Of a DNA stretch of 64,000 nt, positions 53,682 to 64,000 are shown one piece after another (the stretch's first letter is position 1; every line of letters begins with the position of its first letter). Source of the DNA: Prolixibacteraceae bacterium (GTDB lineage Bacteria; Bacteroidota; Bacteroidia; Bacteroidales; Prolixibacteraceae); NCBI GenBank assembly GCA_028683385.1, contig JAQUIJ010000001.1, positions 558,001 through 622,000 of the forward strand, given 5' to 3'. The notes under the pieces are model-generated. The model saw only the letters and a program-made list of their open reading frames with translations. It searched no databases and was not told where the DNA came from. The position numbers and the translations under genes were made by a program.

Positions 53682-54257
53682 CTAAAAAGGAGCATAAACA
53701 ACAGCCAGAATTTTGGCGGACATACTGTTCCCTGCATGTACATTGTGTAATACGATCGAATCGAGATAGATACTATCGCCTTTTGCAAGCCGGTAAACCT
53801 CCTTGCCGTAATTAATTTCAATTTCACCCTCAAGCACATAGATAAACTCCTCTCCTTCGTGCGATGAAAGCATGTAATCCGATTTCTGGCCGGGTTCAAT
53901 TTCTACAATAAAAGGTTCCATGTTTCGGCCAGCTTTGTCGAATGCAAGCGAGAAAAAATTCAGATGTTCACGCGTTTCGCTGCTTTGAGAAGTAAACCTT
54001 GCACCCTTTTGATATTCGCCTGAACGAACTACAACAGGCCCATACGAATCGCTGTCGTCGAGAAAAGTACCGAGGCGAACACCAAGTGCACGAGCGATTT
54101 TCACCAGTGGAGCCAATGACGGAATATTCTTTTCCTGTTCAATTTTTTGAACCATTGCAATATCCATTCCACTTCTGGAAGCCAGCTCTTCAAGGCTGAC
54201 CTTTTTCATTTCCCGAATCTGTTTTATTTTCTCACCAACGGTTATCTCGATTGTCAT
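53682..54257 (-). CDS. XRE-family regulator with cupin domain
   Basis: 191 residues. An N-terminal helix-turn-helix (about 8-65: IKQIREMKKVSLEELASRSGMD) is joined to a C-terminal cupin (about 105-190: SHEGEEFIYVLEGEIEINYG and GDSIYLDSIVLHNVHAG). Proteins of this design sense a small ligand in the cupin and control nearby metabolic genes. It is 29 bases upstream of the acyl-CoA synthetase on the same strand and likely regulates it. Confidence 0.92.
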   Translation of the reverse strand: MTIEITVGEKIKQIREMKKVSLEELASRSGMDIAMVQKIEQEKNIPSLAPLVKIARALGVRLGTFLDDSDSYGPVVVRSGEYQKGARFTSQSSETREHLNFFSLAFDKAGRNMEPFIVEIEPGQKSDYMLSSHEGEEFIYVLEGEIEINYGKEVYRLAKGDSIYLDSIVLHNVHAGNSMSAKILAVVYAPF

Positions 54258-54531
54258 AGCTGGGGGCTTTTAAGAGAGTGATTCACAAAAATAGGTTTAT
54301 TTTGCTTTCAAGCAAGCCTGAAATTTATGAAACTTTGACGAAAATAGCGCTTACGGTTTCTTCTATAAAATTACCGGATGATCCCCTTTGTGAGATGAGC
54401 AGGTTACCAACAGCAAGGGTAAAAGAAAAAATCTAATTCTTGATAATCTTCTTAACAACAGTTCACAAATCTGTTTCTACCGGTACAAAATATTCAGTTG
54501 AGTCCGTTGAAATTCAGGAATATTTGATTTT

Positions 54532-55428
54532 TTAATTCAGCGACCGGAATTCATTTGGAGTAATCCCTGTTACGTTTTTAAACATACGTGTAAAGTGCTG
54601 CGGATATTTGAATCCCAGTTCATACGCAATTTCGTTTACCGATTTGCCTGCATCGAAAGTCTTGTTTTTGGCCAAGTCGATAATCTTGTCCTGAATGTAA
54701 TCCTTGGCAGATTTCCCGGTTTCTTTCTTAATCAAATCGCCAAAATAGTTGGCCGACAAATGAAGTTCTTCGGCACAATAAGCAACCGAAGGCAAGCCAA
54801 TTTTTTGAGGTTTGTCTGATGAAAAATAGCCGTTCAGCAATTCTTCAAACTTTTCCAAAATGCCCTTGTTGGCATTGTCCCGTGTAATAAACTGGCGGTC
54901 GTAAAAGCGATCACAGTAATTCAATAACAATTCAATATTCGAGGCAATAAGTTTTTTGCTGTGTTTGTCAATGGCATGCTCTAGTTCATAACTGATCTTC
55001 GAAAAACAATCCAATATGATTTGGCGCTCACGTTCCGACAAATGAAGTGCTTCGTTTACATGATAGCTGAAAAATGAATAGTCGTTAATCAGATGTCCTA
55101 ATGAAGTTCCAATGATTAAATCCTGATGAAAAACCACTCCATGCCCTTTGGGTTGATACAGTTCAACACTGGGTTCCATGTCAAGAATTTGGCCGGGAGC
55201 GAGAAATATCAGCGTACCTTCCTGATAGTCGTATGTATTTTTTCCATACCGAAGATCACCGCAATTGACATCCTTGAGCAAAACTAAATAGAACCCAAAA
55301 TAGGTTCGCATTAACCTCCGTGGTGAAGCTTTCGAAAAATCGATGACGCTTACCAAAGGATGTAAAGTTTCATGATTATTAAAAACATTGTATTCACGAA
55401 CAGTATTAAATCGGTTTATATTTTCCAT
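54532..55428 (-). CDS. AraC-family transcriptional regulator
   Basis: 298 residues from ATG 55428 (MENINRFNTVREYN); the longer frame to 55482 adds an unlike leader. The N-terminal part is a cupin-like ligand domain (about 30-130). The C-terminal 100 residues carry the two AraC helix-turn-helix units (AEELHLSANYFGDLIKKETG and VNEIAYELGFKYPQHFTRMFKNVTGITP). It is divergent from a run of hydrolase and oxidoreductase genes and probably activates them. Confidence 0.92.
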   Translation of the reverse strand: MENINRFNTVREYNVFNNHETLHPLVSVIDFSKASPRRLMRTYFGFYLVLLKDVNCGDLRYGKNTYDYQEGTLIFLAPGQILDMEPSVELYQPKGHGVVFHQDLIIGTSLGHLINDYSFFSYHVNEALHLSERERQIILDCFSKISYELEHAIDKHSKKLIASNIELLLNYCDRFYDRQFITRDNANKGILEKFEELLNGYFSSDKPQKIGLPSVAYCAEELHLSANYFGDLIKKETGKSAKDYIQDKIIDLAKNKTFDAGKSVNEIAYELGFKYPQHFTRMFKNVTGITPNEFRSLN

Positions 55429-55582
55429 ATCCGGTATTGTTTTGTGAAGCAAATTTAAACAATCTAACCTGGTTGTAACCATACCGAAGTACGAATCAGT
55501 AAAAATGGTAGAAGAAGCAGTAATCTATATACCAATGCCTGACGGACAAGTCATTACATTTGTTGATTAAAAAAACACTAAA

Positions 55583-57582
<2,000 letters not shown>

Positions 57583-57630
57583 CTCGTTATAAAGATAAAA
57601 GTTATCAATTACTAATAAATAATACAAGGT

Positions 57631-59280
57631 ATGAAAACAATACTAGCAGGTTTATCAATTATTATTAGTTGCAGTTTATACGCCCAACAAAAGGTTGAAA
57701 ATGCGTCGCCGAAAGCGTCTCCGAAAGTTAGTACCGCCTCCGGAATCGTGCGCGGTGTTACAGAAGGAGATGTCGAAAGTTTCAAAGGAATTCCCTATGC
57801 TGCCGCACCGGTTGGCGAGTTTCGCTGGCGCCCTCCTCAACCTGTGAAAGCATGGCAGGGAGAGCTTGATGCGAGCAAATTTGGCGCGAATTGCGCGGCA
57901 GCAGGATGGGGAGGCCCTCAGGGATCAATTCAGGCAGGCTCGTCGGAAGATTGCTTGTTCCTGAATGTTTGGAGACCTGCCGGGGCTAAACCTAAAGCAA
58001 AATTGCCGGTTATGGTATGGATTCACGGTGGGGCATTCACTATGGGCAGCGGCTCAGGCCCTGGCGTTGAAGGTCAGTTTGCAAAAAAAGGAGTCATCCT
58101 GATTACCATCAATTACCGTTTGGGGCGACTTGGTCATTTTGCATTTCCGGCATTGAGCAAAGAGCATCCGGAAGAACCCAAAGGCAGCTATGCCTTTATG
58201 GACCAGATTGCCGCACTAAAATGGGTGCAGCGGAACATCGCCGCGTTCGGTGGCAATCCTAAAAATGTGACCATTTTCGGTTTCTCTGCCGGTGGCGTTT
58301 CGGTACATTCACTGTTGACGATTCCGGCTGCACGAGGTCTTTTCCAAAAGGCAATCAGTCATTCTGGTGGCGGCCGTGATGGCGTTTTGACCGGTAGACC
58401 AATCGACAAAGAAAATGCAAGTCCATACTACCCTGTTTCCGCAGAAACAATCGGAAAAAATTTTGCGCACAAACATGGAATTGAAGGTACGGATGCGGCC
58501 GCACTGTCCAAACTACGCGCCCTGAAAGTTGAAGAGATTGTGGACGGGGGACAGGAAACGGATGGACAAGGAGGTCCGCGTATCTATTCAGGCCCGATTC
58601 TCGATGGGAAACTGGTTGTTGAAACTTCCGAAAGTGCGTACAAGGCAGGCAGACAGGCACATGTTCCGCTCATGATTGGGAATAATAGTGCTGAAATAGG
58701 TGGAGGTTTTGTGAATGCCAGCAAGTCAAAGGAAGAATTGTTTTCAATGTTCGGGGAACTTAAAGATGAAGCAAAAGCTGCTTATGATCCTGATGGTAAC
58801 AAAGAATTCGCAGAGGTACAAACATGGTTTAACACCGACAAGGTTTGGGCAGAGCCAGCACGGTTCACTGCAAGTTCGTTTGCTGCGGTTGGTGATCCAG
58901 CCTACATTTTTCTTTTCTCGTACGTTCCTGCTGCCATGAAGGAGCGGATGAAATATGGCCCCGGACATGGAACCGACATTTCATTTGCATTCGATAACCT
59001 TGGAATCGGTGGCTTTGGTCCTCCTCCGCCCCCTCCGACAACTGAGGACAAAGAGGTTGCCAGGATAATGAACGCCTATTGGGTAAACTTTGCCAAGACT
59101 GGCGATCCGAATGGTACAGGTCTGCCGAAATGGCCTGTATATGATCCCAAAAAGAACGAGATCCTCGATGTCCAATCCGATGGAAAACCAGTCGGCAAGC
59201 AAGATCCAAGGAAGGCGAGACTGGATGTGATTGAAAAGGCAGTGAACAAAGGGGATAAACTACAACCAAATGGCATTTAA
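57631..59280 (+). CDS. Type-B carboxylesterase, exported
   Basis: 549 residues with a signal peptide (about 1-19). The family features are [12 protein letters not shown], the oxyanion-hole [14 protein letters not shown], the Ser nucleophile in [13 protein letters not shown] and the catalytic His in [13 protein letters not shown] Pro-rich stretch, [13 protein letters not shown], near the end is unusual. It hydrolyses carboxylic esters outside the cytoplasm. It follows the AKR gene by 48 bases in the AraC-linked cluster. Confidence 0.92.
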   Translation: MKTILAGLSIIISCSLYAQQKVENASPKASPKVSTASGIVRGVTEGDVESFKGIPYAAAPVGEFRWRPPQPVKAWQGELDASKFGANCAAAGWGGPQGSIQAGSSEDCLFLNVWRPAGAKPKAKLPVMVWIHGGAFTMGSGSGPGVEGQFAKKGVILITINYRLGRLGHFAFPALSKEHPEEPKGSYAFMDQIAALKWVQRNIAAFGGNPKNVTIFGFSAGGVSVHSLLTIPAARGLFQKAISHSGGGRDGVLTGRPIDKENASPYYPVSAETIGKNFAHKHGIEGTDAAALSKLRALKVEEIVDGGQETDGQGGPRIYSGPILDGKLVVETSESAYKAGRQAHVPLMIGNNSAEIGGGFVNASKSKEELFSMFGELKDEAKAAYDPDGNKEFAEVQTWFNTDKVWAEPARFTASSFAAVGDPAYIFLFSYVPAAMKERMKYGPGHGTDISFAFDNLGIGGFGPPPPPPTTEDKEVARIMNAYWVNFAKTGDPNGTGLPKWPVYDPKKNEILDVQSDGKPVGKQDPRKARLDVIEKAVNKGDKLQPNGI

Positions 59281-59321
59281 CCGGGAACATGAAGCAATAA
59301 AAATCGCGTATGAGGAGGACT

Positions 59322-60107
59322 ATGAATAGAATTTATTCGCTAAAACTGATAGCGCTCTTGTTTTGGATTGGTCTTTCGCAGAACGTGTTTGCTCAAAATC
59401 AAGACAACAGTGCTCCTAAAATAAATAATTTTACAGCAGCGATTACGATTCAAAGTAAAGGCATTTCAACCATACCAAATCTGACCTTGGGGAAACCTGC
59501 AATTGTATTTGACTTGAAACTTGGACGAAAATTGACCTTCGAACCACAATTTCGGTTTGCATTGGAAGACGGGAAACCATGGGCTATGGTTTTCTGGTGG
59601 AGATATTACCAAACAGTGAGCAACAAGCTCAAAGTGACTTATTCTACAAATTATTCTTTCTCTTACAAGTCCATTGATTCTTACACATCGGCCGGAACTT
59701 CTCAGGAATTGATAAGGACTACGAGGTATCTGGTTGGTGCAGTCGAGCCTAGCTACCGGATTAACAAATATATCGGTGCCGGAATGTATCTCTTCTATAA
59801 TTATGGAATAGAATCATTTATTACCAAGAATACCTTAATGATTTCGTTCCGACCCACTTTTTCGAACATTCCCATTACAAAGAATGTGGTTGCAATGGTT
59901 GCTCCGGAAATTTACTCCCTGATAATGGACAAAAATAACGGTGTGTTTTTAAACTCCCGATTTTTAATAAGTAAAAAGAACTTCCCGCTCGCCATATCTG
60001 GATTGATAAATAAACCACTGAAATCAAGCATTCCATCGGAGTATGATTTCCTTTGGAATGTGGGTCTGAGCTATACTTTTAACAAAAAATTCATTGAAGC
60101 ACGATAG
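59322..60107 (+). CDS. Exported beta-rich protein of unknown function
   Basis: About 261 residues from ATG 59322 with a signal peptide (MNRIYSLKLIALLFWIGLSQNVFAQ). The mature part alternates hydrophobic and polar residues like a beta-barrel or porin-type protein and ends in LSYTFNKKFIEAR. The strand TVSNKLKVTYSTNYSFSY and others fit an outer-membrane protein. It sits between the esterase and the PQQ-like gene. No domain was recognised. Confidence 0.72.
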   Translation: MNRIYSLKLIALLFWIGLSQNVFAQNQDNSAPKINNFTAAITIQSKGISTIPNLTLGKPAIVFDLKLGRKLTFEPQFRFALEDGKPWAMVFWWRYYQTVSNKLKVTYSTNYSFSYKSIDSYTSAGTSQELIRTTRYLVGAVEPSYRINKYIGAGMYLFYNYGIESFITKNTLMISFRPTFSNIPITKNVVAMVAPEIYSLIMDKNNGVFLNSRFLISKKNFPLAISGLINKPLKSSIPSEYDFLWNVGLSYTFNKKFIEAR

Positions 60108-60218
60108 ATCTTTAAGTGATAGAACCAACTTCCAAAATGGATTAAACTTATTCGTACATTGATATTCTATGTTTTATAAAAACTGTCAATCTCCATAATC
60201 AATAAAAAATCAACTACC

Positions 60219-61589
60219 ATGAAACAAAAAATCGCTTTCATTTTAACGGCTATTATTTTCGCCGGCATATCAAATGTAAAGGCTCAAGACTGGCCTCAGT
60301 TTCTTGGGCCTGAACGGAACAGTACTTCACCCCAAAAACACTTGCTTCAAACCTGGCCTGCTGAAGGGCCTGAAGTACTTTGGTCTGCCGAGGTTGGAAT
60401 CGGCTATGGCGGCCCGGTAATTAAAGATGGCAAAGCTTATTTATTAGACAGAGATGATAAATATGGCGATTACATGAGATGTTTTGATATGAAAACAGGA
60501 GCAGAGCTTTGGAAGTATGGATATGCTGCTCCCGGAACTGTTGAATTCCCTGGTTCGAGAAGTGTTCCGGTAGTTGACGACAAGCATGTTTATTCGTGTG
60601 GCCCGAACGGAGATTTGTATTGTTTTGATGTAAATACGCACCAGCCTGTATGGATTAAAAATGTCTGGACCGACTTTGGCGGAGAACCTGCCAGCAAAGC
60701 CGAAGGTGGATTCAGTGGTTTGGCCGGTGGAGGAAAATTCCCCATGTGGGCCATTGCCCAATGCCCCTTAATTTATGGTAATTTATTAATTGTGGCATCA
60801 CAGGCTCCTCAGGCCGGAGTTGTTGCCTTTAATAAACTCACCGGAGATGTTGTCTGGAAATCGGCTCCTCTTGGAAATTTTGGATATGTTAGTCCTTCAA
60901 TCGCAAAGATTGATGGCGAAGATCAGGTCGTAATGATTACAGCATCAAGCGGTGGCTTTGGTGGTGGAGCTAAAGAACCAAGTAATGTGGTGGGTATTAA
61001 CCCGCAAAATGGAGATATACTTTGGAGCTACAAAAACTGGAGTTGCTGGATTCCTTCGTCCAGTGCTTTCGACGCCGGTGAAAACAAACTTCTGATTGTA
61101 GGTGGTTATAATTCTGGCTCAGCAATGATTCAAATTGCGAAAAGCGGCAATAGCTACAGTGTAACAGAACTTTTTAAAACCGCTGATTTTGGTGAACACA
61201 CGAAACCACCTTTGTATGCCAATGGCTACTTCTATGCCCAATATTCAACGAATGAACGTCGTGATGGCCTGGTGTGCATGAGTAAAGACGGACAAATCAT
61301 GTGGAAAACCAAACGGGAACCAGCTTTTAATAAAGGAAGTATGATTTTTGCCGACGGACTGATATTGGCTACCGATGGAGAAACCAAGCTTTACCTGATC
61401 CAACCTGATCCAACAGCCTTCAAACCAATTGCTTCGGCAAGTATATTAAAAGAAAGTGGAATCACTGGCAACGAAAGGATAATTGGAGTGGTGGGTACCA
61501 ATCAAAACTGGTCCCCTATTGCACTATCCGATGGGAAACTCTTAATAAAAAGTCAAAAGCGGTTAATTTGCGTAAAAGTAGCCCAATAA
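60219..61589 (+). CDS. Exported PQQ-like beta-propeller protein
   Basis: 456 residues with a signal peptide (about 1-22). It opens with DWPQFLGPERN, common to PQQ-like repeat proteins, and contains several blades with Trp-docking motifs such as TGAELWKYG, THQPVWIKN, TGDVVWKSA and NGDILWSY. Proteins of this family may bind PQQ as dehydrogenases or act as scaffolds; the PQQ-binding residues are not evident, so a scaffold or PQQ-independent role is possible. Last gene of the AraC-linked cluster by position. Confidence 0.85.
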   Translation: MKQKIAFILTAIIFAGISNVKAQDWPQFLGPERNSTSPQKHLLQTWPAEGPEVLWSAEVGIGYGGPVIKDGKAYLLDRDDKYGDYMRCFDMKTGAELWKYGYAAPGTVEFPGSRSVPVVDDKHVYSCGPNGDLYCFDVNTHQPVWIKNVWTDFGGEPASKAEGGFSGLAGGGKFPMWAIAQCPLIYGNLLIVASQAPQAGVVAFNKLTGDVVWKSAPLGNFGYVSPSIAKIDGEDQVVMITASSGGFGGGAKEPSNVVGINPQNGDILWSYKNWSCWIPSSSAFDAGENKLLIVGGYNSGSAMIQIAKSGNSYSVTELFKTADFGEHTKPPLYANGYFYAQYSTNERRDGLVCMSKDGQIMWKTKREPAFNKGSMIFADGLILATDGETKLYLIQPDPTAFKPIASASILKESGITGNERIIGVVGTNQNWSPIALSDGKLLIKSQKRLICVKVAQ

Positions 61590-61644
61590 AATCTTAACTT
61601 GAAATTAATTCACCAATTATCAATTCAGGAAAACAGACAATATA

Positions 61645-62361
61645 TTAAAAACTGAAAAGATTAAATCTGTTTTCCTGAATGTTGAAAACCAGTAATTTAC
61701 CACTGATTACTTCACCATATCCGGTAATGATTTTGATGATTTCATTGGCCTGAAGTGTTCCGGCAATTCCCGGCAAAACACCCAACAAGCCTATTTCATT
61801 TTCTTTATAAATTCCATCTTTGGGAACATTGGGGTACAAATCTTCCAAAGTCGGTCCGCCCTGATAATTGAAAACAGTGATTTGCCCTTCGTAATTCAGG
61901 ACTGAGGCAAAAGCCAGCGGCATTTTTAATTTCGCCGAAACCTGTCCGATCAGTGTCCTGGTTTTGTAGTTATCGGTGCAGTCGGCAACTATATCGTATT
62001 TCTGAAAAAGTTTTTCGGCATTTTCGGGGTTGAGTCTAAGGTCAAAAGTTTGAATTTCCAGTTCAGGATAAAGTGCCTTCAATTTTTGAGCTGCAATTTT
62101 TACTTTTTTGAGCCCCACTTCGGCAGTTGTGTATAAAACTTGTCGTTGCAAATTTGACAGACTTACAATATCATCGTCAACAATACCAATTGTACCCACT
62201 CCCGCAGCTCCCAGGTAAATCAGCAACGGACTTCCCAAACCTCCGGCACCAATTACCAAAACCCTTGCATTTTTTAGTTTCTCCTGACCTCCGCTCCCAA
62301 TTTCAGGAAGCGAAAAATGTCGGGTAAATCTCGATAAATCTTCCTTACTCAGCTTTCTCAT
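61645..62361 (-). CDS. moeB: MoeB/HesA/ThiF-type sulfur-carrier adenylyltransferase
   Basis: 238 residues from ATG 62361 (MRKLSKEDLSRFTRHFSLPEIG); the longer frame to 62469 reads over moaE and is rejected. The ATP-binding GAGGLGSP and the DCTDNYKTR motif are present. The two CxxC pairs that bind zinc in E. coli MoeB are absent: the protein ends shortly after KLLVFNIQENRFNLFSF. It activates the C-terminal GG of MoaD by adenylation. It overlaps moaE by 17 bases. Confidence 0.88.
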   Translation of the reverse strand: MRKLSKEDLSRFTRHFSLPEIGSGGQEKLKNARVLVIGAGGLGSPLLIYLGAAGVGTIGIVDDDIVSLSNLQRQVLYTTAEVGLKKVKIAAQKLKALYPELEIQTFDLRLNPENAEKLFQKYDIVADCTDNYKTRTLIGQVSAKLKMPLAFASVLNYEGQITVFNYQGGPTLEDLYPNVPKDGIYKENEIGLLGVLPGIAGTLQANEIIKIITGYGEVISGKLLVFNIQENRFNLFSF

Positions 62362-62812
62362 GATGGTGATCATGTTCGTGTTCGCCCGTGCCAATAACAC
62401 AATCGCAATTTTGTCCCCATTCACTGGTGCCGTCAGTAAAAAACTCGTGTTTCCAGATGGGCACTTCATTTTTTACCTTGTCGATGATAAATTGATTCGC
62501 GTCATAAGCCTCCTTTCGGTGCCCAGCGCCGGTGATGACCACCACCGCACAACCGCTAATCTCAACCCGGCCTAACCGGTGAACACAAACAGCCTGATTC
62601 AAGTTGAACCTGGAAACGGCTTCCAACAAAATCTCATCAATCATTTTATTCGCCATGGGCTCGTAAGCTTCATATTCCAAATGTGTAACTTCCCTGCCCT
62701 TATTATTGTCACGAACTTCGCCACTGAAAAGCACCACTGCCCCACTATTCGGATTTCGGAATTCGTCAAAAAGTTCGCTGTAATTCAGGTCGGTATATTG
62801 TAAATGTTTCAT
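62345..62812 (-). CDS. moaE: Molybdopterin synthase large subunit MoaE
   Basis: 155 residues. It transfers sulfur from thiocarboxylated MoaD to cyclic pyranopterin. Family signatures include VVLFSGEVRDNNKGREVTHLEYEAY and VCVHRLGRVEISG, then AHRKEAYDA-type sequence (GHRKEAYDANQFIIDKVKNEVPIWKHE). The C-terminal His-rich tail (EHEHDHHHEKAE) is an unusual extension and may bind metal. It lies between moaD and moeB, overlapping moeB by 17 bases. Confidence 0.95.
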   Translation of the reverse strand: MKHLQYTDLNYSELFDEFRNPNSGAVVLFSGEVRDNNKGREVTHLEYEAYEPMANKMIDEILLEAVSRFNLNQAVCVHRLGRVEISGCAVVVITGAGHRKEAYDANQFIIDKVKNEVPIWKHEFFTDGTSEWGQNCDCVIGTGEHEHDHHHEKAE

Positions 62813-62824
62813 CGTTTTAATTTA

Positions 62825-63076
62825 TTAACCCCCGCTTGAAGGTGGAATCAGAAAGATTGTATTTTCGTTTTTTATTGGCTCATTTAACGCAACAAATGCT
62901 TCATTGACCGCAATCCGGCAACTCGGTAAAACTTCAGTTGCTTCAGGATTTAGCGCTTTCAAGGCATCGATAACTCCGGAATAGCTTGCCCCGTCTTCCA
63001 CAAAAACACTTGTTTCGCTCCCGAAATATTTTCGAAGCCCTGCAAAGCAGACAATTTTGATCAGTTTTTTATCCAT
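62825..63076 (-). CDS. moaD: Molybdopterin synthase small subunit MoaD
   Basis: About 83 residues (ATG 63076; ATG 63088 is also possible). A ubiquitin-like sulfur carrier whose C-terminal PPSSGG ends in the diglycine that is adenylated and thiocarboxylated. It overlaps the end of moaA or starts just after it, depending on the start used. It works with MoaE and the MoeB-like enzyme downstream. Confidence 0.93.
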   Translation of the reverse strand: MDKKLIKIVCFAGLRKYFGSETSVFVEDGASYSGVIDALKALNPEATEVLPSCRIAVNEAFVALNEPIKNENTIFLIPPSSGG

Positions 63077-63077
63077 T

Positions 63078-64000
63078 TTATCCTCCAATATTTCTCATTG
63101 ATAATTCGCTTCCATGAAATTTGACCGGTTGTTTCAGACGCAGCAATCCTCTCAGTTTCTCAGTCAGCAGAACATCGTCGTGAATATAAGGTGAAAGTTT
63201 TTCGCCGTGCGCATTGCTCAAACATCCGTAGAAAATACCGTTGCTGTCCATTCGCAGCCGGTTACAATCGTGGCAAAACGGAGTCGATTCGTTGGCAATA
63301 ATCCCGAAAGTTCCGCCACCCGAAGTCCGCCAGTAATTGGAAGTTTCAGCGTGTTCCCTTTTCACCGGTTCAATCGTATACTTTTCCTGAATGACGGCAA
63401 GCATTTCCTTTTCCGAAAAAAACAGCCCGCTCTCCGAATGGTACAAATGTCCCATTTTCATTAATTCCAGAAAGCGGATTTTAACGCCCAACCCAGCAGC
63501 GTAATCGAGCAATGGGATAATCTGAGAATCATTCTTTCCCCGCATGATTACTGCGTTTAATTTCACATTCATTCCTGCTTTTACGGCAGCTTCAATTCCC
63601 TGAAAAACCTTTGCTGTATTTGGATGACGCGAAATCTCACTGAAAATATCCTGATCGATCGCATCGACGGAAATGTTAATTGATTTAACCCCTGCATCAA
63701 AAAGTCTCGAAGCTCTTTCTTTCAGGAAATACGCATTGGTGGTGAGTCGAATATCTGAAATCCCGATTTTTTGAATGTGCTTGATCAAATAAAAAAGATT
63801 GCTGTGTAACAGCGGTTCGCCTCCGGTCAATCGAACGCTTTTCAATCCGGTCAAACGATGCACTGCCTCAATTAGTTTAATAAATTCATCCGGAGCGAGA
63901 GGTTGGTCTGCAGTTGGTTTTTGGATTGACTTTGGAGAAATGCTTCCGAAATCTTCGCTGACACAATACACGCATGAAAAGTTACACTCATTCAATAAAC
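63078..64000 (-). CDS. moaA: GTP 3',8-cyclase MoaA, normal length (5' end beyond window)
   Basis: 305 residues visible; the gene continues past base 64000. A TTG at 63995 is in frame but is not a believable start, because the codon before it is also open and the family has about 15-20 residues ahead of the first cluster motif. The radical SAM cluster motif ECNFSCVYC, LTGGEPL, RLTTNA, NISVDAI, the second cluster motif CHDCNRLR and the final RNIGG are all present. The central segment missing from the MoaA at 11661-12458 is here. It heads Moco operon 2 with moaD, moaE and moeB. Confidence 0.92.
   Translation of the reverse strand, partial: LLNECNFSCVYCVSEDFGSISPKSIQKPTADQPLAPDEFIKLIEAVHRLTGLKSVRLTGGEPLLHSNLFYLIKHIQKIGISDIRLTTNAYFLKERASRLFDAGVKSINISVDAIDQDIFSEISRHPNTAKVFQGIEAAVKAGMNVKLNAVIMRGKNDSQIIPLLDYAAGLGVKIRFLELMKMGHLYHSESGLFFSEKEMLAVIQEKYTIEPVKREHAETSNYWRTSGGGTFGIIANESTPFCHDCNRLRMDSNGIFYGCLSNAHGEKLSPYIHDDVLLTEKLRGLLRLKQPVKFHGSELSMRNIGG

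Noticed and set aside
58865-59290. A 141-codon minus-strand frame in the carboxylesterase gene
   Set aside because: Antisense shadow of the esterase; several frames are open there because of base composition.
63993-63995. TTG as start of the second moaA
   Set aside because: The upstream codon is open and MoaA needs more residues before its first cluster motif, so the gene is simply cut by the window end.

Overview
The window is a chromosomal segment of a member of the Bacteroidota, most likely of the Bacteroidales/Marinilabiliales type. The signs are TAnnTTTG-type promoter boxes, RprX/RprY-like sensor-regulator pairs, the adjacent DUF6452/DUF6048 pair, the lptE-TPR-secG-groESL neighbourhood, a GH29 fucosidase lipoprotein, and families of short palindromic repeats. 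No rRNA, tRNA, phage, CRISPR array or complete insertion sequence was recognised. Most of the window is housekeeping sequence, with a few accessory islands.

Layout. 1-825: tail of a histidine kinase and its OmpR-type regulator. 826-4980: the most accessory-looking stretch. It holds palindromic repeats, a marR/MFS efflux operon with a perfect palindrome over its promoter, a truncated isochorismatase, two copies of a repeat with conserved ends, an orphan hypothetical gene and a cluster of hairpins. 4981-9566: lepA, the DUF6452/DUF6048 envelope pair, a Tat-exported aldo/keto reductase and a small Cys/Lys-rich exported protein. 9674-14152: aspA and molybdenum cofactor (Moco) operon 1 (mobB-like, moeA, a shortened moaA, moaC). 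14430-24415: nadD, gmk, yicC, mnmA, a hemerythrin/LuxR pair, rhlE, a serine hydrolase, a SigZ-type sigma factor and hydF. 24534-28348: two small Lys-rich exported proteins, a second kinase/regulator pair, a small outer-membrane protein and a DUF1801 protein.

28389-35887 is an envelope block: two MscS channels, a small membrane-anchored protein, and a 4-nt-spaced pair of MprF (lysyl-phosphatidylglycerol synthase/flippase) and a two-domain VirJ/AcvB-like hydrolase. 36079-42877 carries groEL, groES, a GH29 fucosidase, secG, a TPR protein, lptE and a sigma-54 activator; kdsB diverges from it.

43854-50469 is the most interesting locus. It is a five-gene operon: lone receiver protein, HEAT-repeat membrane protein, processive-type GT2 synthase, TPR plus beta-barrel outer-membrane protein, and LtaS-type phosphotransferase. 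A divergent all-helical lipoprotein gene, possibly a polysaccharide hydrolase, lies next to it. Together they look like a synthase-dependent exopolysaccharide secretion and decoration system resembling the Pga system, but without a PilZ protein and with a HEAT protein and a receiver instead.

52000-61589: an acyl-CoA synthetase with an XRE-cupin regulator, then an AraC-regulated catabolic or detoxification cluster (alpha/beta hydrolase, aldo/keto reductase, type-B carboxylesterase, exported unknown, PQQ-like propeller). 61645-64000: Moco operon 2 (a second moaA cut by the window end, moaD, moaE, and a MoeB-like enzyme lacking the zinc cysteines). Moco synthesis is therefore split over two operons with two different MoaA proteins. 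All functions are assigned by reading motifs and context; no database search was run.
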